Of a DNA stretch of 8,651 nucleotides, positions 1 to 8,651 are shown one piece after another. Every line of letters starts with the position of its first letter. Position 1 is the first letter of the stretch. This DNA is from Hydrogenothermaceae bacterium (GTDB lineage: Bacteria; Aquificota; Aquificia; Aquificales; Hydrogenothermaceae). Position numbers and translations under genes: made by a program. The stretch is taken from NCBI GenBank assembly GCA_027052485.1, contig JALUFA010000188.1:1-8651 (forward strand). Direction: 5' to 3'. A model generated the notes under the pieces. That model was not told the origin of the DNA and did not search any database. It was given only the letters and a program-made list of their open reading frames with translations.

Positions 1-108
1 CTTTTAGCAGCCGATATAATAAAAAGGGCAAAACGAAAGAAAAAATTGGGATTCAACATAACTAAAAAACTTTTAAACAAGATTAAACAAGTTATAAAGG
101 GATTATAA
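1..108 (+). CDS. C-terminal end of an unidentified protein (partial)
   Basis: Frame 1 is open from the left edge to a TAA at 106-108 and encodes the last 35 residues of a protein whose start lies outside the window. The visible tail is very basic and helix-prone: it contains the stretch KRAKRKKK near its middle and ends in IKQVIKGL. The stop codon is directly followed by the ATG of the small GTPase at 109, and that gene's ribosome binding site lies inside this reading frame. The two genes are therefore very probably co-transcribed and translationally coupled. MglA/CvnD-type GTPases are often encoded next to a roadblock/LC7 protein (MglB/CvnB type), so that is one possible identity. Nothing in these 35 residues shows it, and I do not recognise the family. 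Confidence 0.6.
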   Translation, partial: LLAADIIKRAKRKKKLGFNITKKLLNKIKQVIKGL

Positions 109-3089
<2,981 letters not shown>

Positions 3090-3108
3090 TTATCTAAGAA
3101 AATAGCGT

Positions 3109-3137
3109 GTTATATAAATTTTACCACTCTTTGTCAA
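3109..3137 (-). promoter_or_regulatory. Promoter of gyrB (sigma-70 type)
   Basis: On the minus strand a perfect -35 box TTGACA (complement of 3132-3137) is followed by exactly 17 bp and the -10 box TATAAC (complement of 3109-3114, 5 of 6 matches to TATAAT). Transcription would start near 3101-3103, giving a leader of roughly 37 nt before the ATG at 3065. The -35 box overlaps that of the divergent flavoprotein gene by 5 bp. Confidence 0.75.
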
Positions 3138-3159
3138 ACAGTTTTATACCTGCTATAAT
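3131..3159 (+). promoter_or_regulatory. Promoter of the sdhA/frdA flavoprotein gene (sigma-70 type)
   Basis: TTGTCA (3131-3136, 5 of 6 matches to TTGACA) is followed by a 17-bp spacer and a perfect TATAAT (3154-3159). A TG at 3151-3152 gives an extended -10 element. The start point would be near 3166, leaving a leader of about 30 nt with the ribosome binding site at 3185. This promoter lies downstream of an in-frame upstream ATG at 3107, which rules that ATG out as the main start. Confidence 0.8.
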
Positions 3160-3184
3160 TTACTTAATTTTGCGAATAGAACTC

Positions 3185-3191
3185 GAGGAGG
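3185..3191 (+). promoter_or_regulatory. Ribosome binding site of the flavoprotein gene
   Basis: GAGGAGG is a near-perfect Shine-Dalgarno sequence located 5 nt before the ATG at 3197. It decides the start of the gene in favour of the protein beginning MLSYDVLIVGAG. Confidence 0.9.
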
Positions 3192-3196
3192 AAAAA

Positions 3197-4906
3197 ATGC
3201 TCAGTTATGATGTTTTAATTGTTGGAGCAGGTGGCGGCGGATTAATGGCAGCCTTAGAAGCAAATAAAAATAAAAATGTAAAAGTTGGAGTAATCAGTAA
3301 AGTTTACCCTACAAGATCACATACAGGAGCAGCCCAAGGGGGTATTAACGCAGCTTTAGCTAACGTTGACCATTCAGATAGTCCAGAGGTTCACGCTTTT
3401 GACACAGTCAAAGGTTCTGACTACCTTGGAGACCAAGATGCTATTGAGTTTATGTGTGAGGAAGCACCTAAGAGAATCTACGAACTTGAACACATGGGCG
3501 TTCCGTTTTCCAGACTTCCAGATGGGAGAATAGCTCAGAGACCTTTTGGTGGAGCAGGTTTCCCAAGAACATGTTATGCAGCAGATAAAACAGGACACGT
3601 AATGCTCCATACAATGTACGAGCAGTGTTTAAAAGAAGGTGTTGAGTTTTTAAATGAGTGGTACGTAAAAGAACTTTTAGTTGATAATAACGAGGCAAAA
3701 GGTGTTATTGCAATAGACATAAGAACAGGAGAAGTCCACGTAATAAAGGCAAAAGCTATTATATTTGCAACAGGTGGATACGCAAGGGTTTACTGGGTTA
3801 GAAACTCAAACGCTATCGGTTCTACTGGTGATGGTATCGCTGCATGTTATAGAGCTGGTATTCCTATAAAAGATATGGAGTTCGTTCAGTTTCACCCAAC
3901 TGGACTAAGGTCAACAGGTATCCTCGTTACTGAAGGTGCAAGAGGTGAAGGTGGATACCTAATCAACAACAAAGGTGAAAGATTTATGAAAAGATACGCT
4001 CCAGAAAAAATGGAGCTAGCCCCAAGGGACTTAGTTGCAAGGGCTATTGAAACAGAAATCCTTGAAGGTAGAGGTTGGGGCGAAGGAATGAACGCCTACG
4101 TTCACCTTGACCTCAGACATCTAGGAGCCAAAAAGATAAAAGAGAGACTTCCTCAGATAAGAATGCTTGCTATTGACTTTGAAGGTGTAGACCCTATTGA
4201 AGAACCAATACCTGTTAGACCAACAGCCCACTACTCAATGGGTGGTATCCACGTAGAAGATTACAAAACATCCATGACACCTGTTAAAGGGGTATTTGCA
4301 GTAGGCGAATGTGCCTGTGTTTCAGTTCACGGAGCAAACAGACTTGGTGGAAACTCACTGCTTGATATCGTTGTGTTTGGAAAACCTGCAGGTGCAGCCG
4401 CTGCTGAGTATGCAGAAAACATTCCAGATGACACTACTTACGACTACAAAGCAGAAGAAGAAAGAGCCAGAAAAGAAATAGAAGCGCTATTGAAAAAAGA
4501 AGGTACAGAAAACATTAATGACATTAGAACAGAAATGGCTCAAACAATGTGGGACAAAGTTGGTATCTTTAGAGAAGAGAAACCAATGCAAGAAGCTATA
4601 GAAAAAATTAGAGAGCTAAAAGAAAGATACAAAAACCTTGCACCTGGAGATAGTAGTAAACTGTTTAACACTGCGCTAATAAACTACCTAGAGCTTGGAA
4701 ACCTTCTAGACCTGGCTGAAGTTATTGCAGTAACAGCTGAAATGAGAAAAGAGTCTAGAGGAGCTCACGCAAGAAGAGACTATCCTAACAGAGATGATGA
4801 AAACTTCCTAAAACACTCATTAACGTACTATACAGAAGACGGTCCAAAGGTAGAGTACATAGATGTAACTATCACTAAATATCAACCTCAAGAAAGAAAG
4901 TACTAA
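3197..4906 (+). CDS. sdhA: Succinate dehydrogenase/fumarate reductase flavoprotein subunit
   Basis: This is the FAD-containing catalytic subunit that interconverts succinate and fumarate. In an autotroph with the reductive TCA cycle it would work as fumarate reductase (FrdA). The 569-residue length fits SdhA. The FAD-binding GAGGGG is at 10-15. SHTGAAQGG at 41-49 carries His42, the expected covalent flavin attachment site. HPTG (233-236), TEGARGEGG (246-254 region), Arg277 in APRD, His345 in PTAHYSMGG and Arg382 in NRLGGNS match the active-site positions of the family. The C-terminal region ends in the usual SRGAHARRDYP segment. The start at 3197 is set by the promoter and ribosome binding site. 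No iron-sulfur or membrane-anchor subunit gene adjoins it: upstream is divergent gyrB and downstream a tRNA. Solitary subunit genes are known in Aquifex. Whether it is oxidative or reductive cannot be told from this sequence. Confidence 0.93.
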   Translation: MLSYDVLIVGAGGGGLMAALEANKNKNVKVGVISKVYPTRSHTGAAQGGINAALANVDHSDSPEVHAFDTVKGSDYLGDQDAIEFMCEEAPKRIYELEHMGVPFSRLPDGRIAQRPFGGAGFPRTCYAADKTGHVMLHTMYEQCLKEGVEFLNEWYVKELLVDNNEAKGVIAIDIRTGEVHVIKAKAIIFATGGYARVYWVRNSNAIGSTGDGIAACYRAGIPIKDMEFVQFHPTGLRSTGILVTEGARGEGGYLINNKGERFMKRYAPEKMELAPRDLVARAIETEILEGRGWGEGMNAYVHLDLRHLGAKKIKERLPQIRMLAIDFEGVDPIEEPIPVRPTAHYSMGGIHVEDYKTSMTPVKGVFAVGECACVSVHGANRLGGNSLLDIVVFGKPAGAAAAEYAENIPDDTTYDYKAEEERARKEIEALLKKEGTENINDIRTEMAQTMWDKVGIFREEKPMQEAIEKIRELKERYKNLAPGDSSKLFNTALINYLELGNLLDLAEVIAVTAEMRKESRGAHARRDYPNRDDENFLKHSLTYYTEDGPKVEYIDVTITKYQPQERKY

Positions 4907-4917
4907 AATTTTTTAAA

Positions 4918-5001
4918 GCCCGAGTGGCGGAATTGGCAGACGCGGGGGACTCAAAATCCCCTGCCCGCAAGGGCGTGCGGGTTCGACTCCCGCCTCGGGC
5001 A
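4918..5001 (+). tRNA. tRNA-Leu (anticodon CAA)
   Basis: A complete class II tRNA folds by eye. The acceptor stem GCCCGAG (4918-4924) pairs with CTCGGGC (4994-5000), with discriminator A at 5001. The anticodon stem is GGGGA/TCCCC (4945-4949 and 4957-4961), and the loop CTCAAAA has CAA at 4952-4954, reading UUG. The long variable arm (4962-4976) is GCCC-GCAA-GGGC, and the T arm is GCGGG-TTCGACT-CCCGC (4977-4993). The 3' CCA is not encoded. The gene starts 11 bp after the flavoprotein stop and I see no separate promoter, so it may be processed from a shared transcript. All stems are G/C-rich, as expected in a thermophile. Confidence 0.97.
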
Positions 5002-5016
5002 TAATTTAGAGTTCGT

Positions 5017-5044
5017 TTGTTTTTTCATAAAATATCATTATTAT
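5017..5044 (+). promoter_or_regulatory. Possible promoter of the algD-alg8 operon
   Basis: The 81-bp gap between the tRNA and the dehydrogenase gene is extremely AT-rich. The best pair is TTGTTT (5017-5022), a 16-bp spacer and TATTAT (5039-5044). A perfect TATAAT also occurs at 5051-5056, but no -35 box lies at a proper distance from it. I see no AlgU/sigma-E-like GAACTT element such as drives algD in Pseudomonas. The choice between these is uncertain. Confidence 0.35.
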
Positions 5045-5082
5045 AAAAACTATAATTCTATAAATTTTCTGAGGAATGTATC

Positions 5083-6387
5083 ATGGTCAAAAATATCGCC
5101 GTTATAGGGCTTGGTTATGTTGGGTTAGTTGGTTCTGCATGTCTAGCTAAGATGGGTTATAACGTAATAGGTATGGATATAGATAGTTCAAAGGTAGATA
5201 TGCTTAAAAAGGGTAAACTTCCAATTTATGAAGAGGGTCTTGATGAGCTTTTTCAAGAAGTTAAAAGTAAGTTAGAGTTTACTACCAGTATAGATGAAGC
5301 GGTAAAAAAATCTGATTTATGCTTTGTTTGTGTTGGCACACCTTCCAAAAAAGATGGTTCTGTAGACCTTACGTATGTAGAACAAGCAGCGAAGGAAATA
5401 GGAGAGTCTTTAAAAAGCTTAGATAAGTACTATTACGTAGTATACAGAAGTACAATTCCTCCTACTACCTCTCAGGAACTTATAATACCAACCTTAGAAA
5501 AATATTCAAATAAGAAGTACCAAAAAGATTTCGGATACGCCTTTAATCCCGAGTTTTTAAGAGAAGGAAGCGCTATTTATGATTTCTTTAATCCTCCTAA
5601 AACTGTGATAGGAACAACCGATGAAAAAACTGCTCAAGAACTTTTAGAAATTTATAAATCAATGCCTAATGAAAAAATAGTTATACCCTTTGTTGAAGCT
5701 GAGATGGTAAAGTATGTTGATAACATTTGGCATGCAATCAAAGTAGACTTTGCCAATGAAATTGGATATGCCGCTAAGCAGTTTGGAGCAGATGGCAGGC
5801 TTGTTATGGATGTCTTTTGTAAAGATAGAAAACTAAACATATCTCCCACATATCTAAAACCGGGATTTGCGTTTGGTGGTTCGTGTTTACCTAAAGACGT
5901 TAAAGGTTTACTATCACTTATAAAAAAGAAGAATATAGAAGAACCTCTTCTAGAAAGTGTGCTTCCTTCTAACTACTCTCATATAAAAAAAGCCAAACAT
6001 CTTATAGAGGAACACGCAGAAGGTAAAGAGGTTGTTATCTTAGGAGTAGCTTTCAAGCCAGGAACAGATGATGTAAGGGAAAGTCCAGCTATATACTTAG
6101 CTAAGGAACTGTTGGATTCAGGCTTCAAAGTTTATTACTTTGACCCCCTTGTTAATGCTGAGAAGGTAAGAAAAACATTTGGGGATTTTATAGATATAAA
6201 GGATGAAGATTTTATTTCGTTAGAAAATGCAATTAATAAGAAAAATTTAGTATTTACAGGAAGTTTTACAAATCTGCCTAAAGATACTTCTCTTTATAAG
6301 AATAAAAATATCTTTGATTTAAATGGAGTATTTTACGATATACCGGAAATAAGAAGTTTGGAAACTTACTATGCTCTATGTTGGTAA
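5083..6387 (+). CDS. algD: GDP-mannose 6-dehydrogenase, AlgD type
   Basis: This cytoplasmic enzyme should oxidise GDP-mannose to GDP-mannuronate with two NAD+, the committed step of alginate precursor synthesis. The 434-residue length is close to Pseudomonas AlgD (436). The Rossmann motif GLGYVGL is at 9-15. FNPEFLREGSA is at 154-164. The central helix has Lys210, Asn214 and His217 in KYVDNIWH. The catalytic Cys268 sits in PGFAFGGSCLPKDV (260-273), the same residue number as in Pseudomonas AlgD. The third domain has LGVAFKPGTDDVRESPA (320-336). The NIWHAIKVDFANEIG and PGFAFGGSC strings resemble AlgD rather than UDP-glucose or UDP-ManNAc dehydrogenases, and the alg8 gene downstream supports this. 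GAGG at 5071-5074 is the ribosome binding site. The last 17 bp overlap the next gene. UDP-glucose dehydrogenase is the main alternative. Confidence 0.85.
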   Translation: MVKNIAVIGLGYVGLVGSACLAKMGYNVIGMDIDSSKVDMLKKGKLPIYEEGLDELFQEVKSKLEFTTSIDEAVKKSDLCFVCVGTPSKKDGSVDLTYVEQAAKEIGESLKSLDKYYYVVYRSTIPPTTSQELIIPTLEKYSNKKYQKDFGYAFNPEFLREGSAIYDFFNPPKTVIGTTDEKTAQELLEIYKSMPNEKIVIPFVEAEMVKYVDNIWHAIKVDFANEIGYAAKQFGADGRLVMDVFCKDRKLNISPTYLKPGFAFGGSCLPKDVKGLLSLIKKKNIEEPLLESVLPSNYSHIKKAKHLIEEHAEGKEVVILGVAFKPGTDDVRESPAIYLAKELLDSGFKVYYFDPLVNAEKVRKTFGDFIDIKDEDFISLENAINKKNLVFTGSFTNLPKDTSLYKNKNIFDLNGVFYDIPEIRSLETYYALCW

Positions 6388-7381
6388 AGTTGTTATAGCT
6401 TTATTACTTTTAGCTGTAAGTTTAGCCTCAGGAACAGATATAAAAATTTACAATGGGGGAAACCTTTTAATAGTAGATAAAACGGGAAAACATTACTCCT
6501 CTATTCAACAGGCTATTAATGAAGCCTTTCCCGGAGATACAATACTTATTATGCCCGGAGTTTATAGGGAAAGTATAAATACAGTTAGGGATGGCAAGCT
6601 AAATAAACCAATAACAATAATAGGAACACCCGACACGTATATAGTAGGTAATAACAAACCAAAAGGAAAAGTTATCTATATAACCCACAGTTATATTCAG
6701 CTTATAAATCTAAAAATTAACGGCTACTTTCGTAATTGTAAGGAGAAAAAGTGCTACCACGATAAGCTTATATACATAAAAGGCTCACCAGATAAGTACT
6801 TACAGGGAATAAGGATAATAAGGAATGATATCAAAAATGCCCTAGGGGAATGTGTAAGGTTAAAGTATGTAAAAAACTCAGAAATAGCATGGAATAATAT
6901 ATCTCACTGTGGACTTAGGGATTTTGTATTTCACAGAGGTAAGAAAAATGGAGAAGGAATTTATATAGGTACAGCCCCAGAGCAAGACAAAGGCCATCCG
7001 GATAAAACCCAAAATATACTTATCCATCACAATTTTATTTTTACTTACGGTAGTGAATGTGTAGATGTGAAAGAAAATTCAACAAATATAATTATTTCCG
7101 ATAATGTATGTGGTGGGAATAAACAAGAAACCGTTGGCGGTATCTCTATAAGAGGGAATAATAGTTTAATTGAGAACAACATAATTTTAAAAAATCAAGG
7201 AAGCGGTGTTAGACTTGGGGGAGATACAAGAGAATTTGGAATAAACAACACGGTTAAAAACAATCTCATCCTTGAAAATACATTTTGTGGTTTGAAAATA
7301 ATGAGATTACCGCAAAAAAGTATTGAAAATAACCTGTTGATAAACAACAAGTGCAAGGTTTATATAAAAAAGGAAAAATGA
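6371..7381 (+). CDS. Secreted right-handed parallel beta-helix protein of the alg operon
   Basis: The 336-residue product starts with a clear signal peptide: Lys6, a hydrophobic core of about residues 7-18, and likely cleavage near SLA-SG (19-21). An N-terminal cap follows at about 43-66 (SSIQQAINEAFPGDTI, then PGVYRE), as in pectate-lyase-like beta-helix proteins. Asn-rich rungs follow, such as NILIHHN, TNIIISDN, NSLIENN and NTVKNN. Eight cysteines (123, 128, 161, 180, 230, 247, 306, 328) could form disulfides in the periplasm. It occupies a slot expected for an alginate-modifying enzyme, but it is much shorter than AlgG (about 540 residues) and has no DPHD motif, so it is not a plain AlgG. 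GSECVDVKENSTN (228-240) and GSGVRLGGD (277-285) are candidate active-site strips. The start overlaps algD by 17 bp and the stop overlaps alg8 in ATGA, indicating tight coupling. The fold call is firm, but lyase, epimerase or structural role is open. Confidence 0.8.
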   Translation: MLYVGKVVIALLLLAVSLASGTDIKIYNGGNLLIVDKTGKHYSSIQQAINEAFPGDTILIMPGVYRESINTVRDGKLNKPITIIGTPDTYIVGNNKPKGKVIYITHSYIQLINLKINGYFRNCKEKKCYHDKLIYIKGSPDKYLQGIRIIRNDIKNALGECVRLKYVKNSEIAWNNISHCGLRDFVFHRGKKNGEGIYIGTAPEQDKGHPDKTQNILIHHNFIFTYGSECVDVKENSTNIIISDNVCGGNKQETVGGISIRGNNSLIENNIILKNQGSGVRLGGDTREFGINNTVKNNLILENTFCGLKIMRLPQKSIENNLLINNKCKVYIKKEK

Positions 7382-8651
7382 TTAAAGAAGTCATTTATAA
7401 CTTTTTTTATATGCTTTTCTTACTGGGATTTGCTTTATGGATACCAAAGCCCTATTTTACTCCTGATTCAATAAAGTACCTTATTATTATTGGAACAGTT
7501 GCTATCTGGAGATATACATGGTTTTTATATAATGCAGCTAGAGGCATCTTTTATAGAAGAGTATATTTCCCAAAGCTTCGTAAATTAGCAGAGGAGTTTT
7601 ATTCAAACACAGAGGATGTATACCCAAAAAAAGTTTACATAATTGTTACTACTTTCCGAATTCCGGAGGATATATCAACAAAAGTTTATAAAGCTGCAAT
7701 AGAAGAGGTTATAAACTGTGTAAATAAAGGAATGGAAGCGACCTTAATTGCGTCTGTTGTAGAAGATTCAGAAAAAAACCTTGTAAAGAAGCTATGGTCT
7801 ATTCTAGAACCTCCAGAAAAGGCAGAACTTATTATTACCCAATTTGCAGGAACTGGAAAGAGGGACGGTCTTGCTGTTGCTTTTAGAATCTTAAAAGAAG
7901 AAGCAAACAAACTTGTTGATTCTGTAGTTGCACTGGTGGACGGAGATACAATACTAACGAAAGATTCTATATACAAATGCGCACAAATATTTGCAGTTAA
8001 TCCTAAATTAGGGGCTGTTACCACAGATGAGGATTGTATCTTAGAAGAAAAAAATTTTACATGGAAACTTTATAAGATATGGTACCACCTTCGTTTCGCT
8101 CAAAGAGATTTTGTAATGTCTTCAGTTTCCTTATCAAAAAGGGTTATCACTTTAACAGGTAGATACTCAATGTATAGGGGTTCTTTATTCTTGGATCCTG
8201 AGTTTACACAAACGGTACAGGATGACTTTATCTCCCACTGGAGAATTGGTTGGTTAAAGTTCCTAACAGGGGATGACAAGTCTACGTGGTTTTACGTTCT
8301 TAAAAATGGATGGGAGATGCTATACATCCCCGATGTTATGGTATACACCAAAGAGAGTCCTCCAGACCCATCCTTCATAAAAGGCGCAACAATGCTTATG
8401 CTACGTTGGTTTGGAAACTCTCTAAGGGCCACATATAGGGCAAAAAAACTATCTCCACGTATTACTACATTGTACGTCTGGTATTTTGTTAGAGATCAGA
8501 GGATTTCAATGTGGACAAGTATATATGGTCTTGTAGCAGCAATCTACGGTTCTATGAAGTGGAGCTGGAGTATCTTTTTTGCTTACATTTGGTGGATACT
8601 CTTTTCAAGATATCTTGTTATTCTATTTTATGCTTTAAGACTGGGATATTT
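7378..8651 (+). CDS. alg8: Alginate (mannuronan) synthase Alg8, partial at the right edge
   Basis: This is an inner-membrane family 2 glycosyltransferase that should polymerise GDP-mannuronate into polymannuronate. The frame stays open to the window edge with 424 residues visible; Pseudomonas Alg8 has about 494, so roughly 70 are missing. Two membrane segments (about 5-22 and 32-51) precede the catalytic domain. GTGKRDGLA is at 158-166, the DxD-type DGD at 188-190, and LRFAQRD and LTGRYSMYRG at 238-244 and 259-268. The catalytic LTGDDKSTW is at 296-304, and RWFGNSLR at 343-350 is the counterpart of the QxxRW motif of processive synthases. Further membrane helices are at about 377-391 and 396-420. 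IGTVAIWRYTW, RDQRISMWTS and TGDDKS recall Alg8 specifically rather than cellulose or hyaluronan synthases. Its ATG overlaps the previous stop (ATGA). Five of about 22 arginines use CGN codons, unlike the flavoprotein gene. Confidence 0.9.
   Translation, partial: MIKEVIYNFFYMLFLLGFALWIPKPYFTPDSIKYLIIIGTVAIWRYTWFLYNAARGIFYRRVYFPKLRKLAEEFYSNTEDVYPKKVYIIVTTFRIPEDISTKVYKAAIEEVINCVNKGMEATLIASVVEDSEKNLVKKLWSILEPPEKAELIITQFAGTGKRDGLAVAFRILKEEANKLVDSVVALVDGDTILTKDSIYKCAQIFAVNPKLGAVTTDEDCILEEKNFTWKLYKIWYHLRFAQRDFVMSSVSLSKRVITLTGRYSMYRGSLFLDPEFTQTVQDDFISHWRIGWLKFLTGDDKSTWFYVLKNGWEMLYIPDVMVYTKESPPDPSFIKGATMLMLRWFGNSLRATYRAKKLSPRITTLYVWYFVRDQRISMWTSIYGLVAAIYGSMKWSWSIFFAYIWWILFSRYLVILFYALRLGY

Noticed and set aside
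3107..3196. In-frame ATG at 3107 that would add 30 residues to the flavoprotein
   Set aside because: The consensus promoter (3131-3159) and the Shine-Dalgarno at 3185-3191 lie inside this stretch, and the added residues have no family resemblance.
5060..5082. AlgU/sigma-E-like promoter at algD (a TCTGA occurs at 5068-5072)
   Set aside because: No GAACTT-like -35 lies 16-17 bp upstream, and the TCTGA overlaps the ribosome binding site.
6371..7381. Calling the beta-helix gene algG
   Set aside because: The fold and context fit, but the DPHD catalytic motif and about 200 residues of AlgG are absent.
7686..8024. 112-codon open frame on the minus strand
   Set aside because: It lies entirely inside the well-supported alg8 frame and its product is Ser-rich low-complexity typical of an antisense shadow.

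Overview
The window looks like a chromosomal segment of a thermophilic, AT-rich bacterium. My best guess is the Aquificota, perhaps the Hydrogenothermaceae (Persephonella or Sulfurihydrogenibium relatives). I infer this from the Lys/Glu/Ile-rich proteins, the almost exclusive use of AGA/AGG for arginine, a stable GC-rich tRNA in an AT-rich background, and the scattering of core genes away from their usual partners. No database comparison was possible, so the taxon is a guess.

Left part (1-3065): the last 35 codons of an unidentified gene abut a small MglA/CvnD-like GTPase gene on the + strand. The GTPase gene meets gyrB (minus strand, 802 aa, with the long insert typical of many Gram-negative GyrB proteins) tail to tail, and their stop codons overlap inside a 12-bp palindrome. 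gyrB starts at 3065. A 131-bp intergenic region separates it from a divergent gene for the flavoprotein of succinate dehydrogenase/fumarate reductase (3197-4906). Both genes have near-consensus sigma-70-type promoters, and their -35 hexamers overlap by 5 bp on opposite strands.

Middle (4918-5001): a complete tRNA-Leu(CAA) lies 11 bp after the flavoprotein gene.

Right part (5083-8651): a tightly overlapping three-gene operon. The first gene is an AlgD-type GDP-mannose 6-dehydrogenase. The second encodes a secreted parallel beta-helix protein. The third encodes an Alg8-type mannuronan synthase, which runs off the right edge. AlgD makes GDP-mannuronate and Alg8 polymerises it across the inner membrane. 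The beta-helix protein sits where a periplasmic modifying enzyme (epimerase, lyase or guard protein) would fit, but it lacks the AlgG signature. This alginate-like polysaccharide locus in a probable deep-branching thermophile is the most interesting content of the window. Alg44, AlgK, AlgE, AlgX and similar genes would be expected just beyond the right edge if the pathway is complete.
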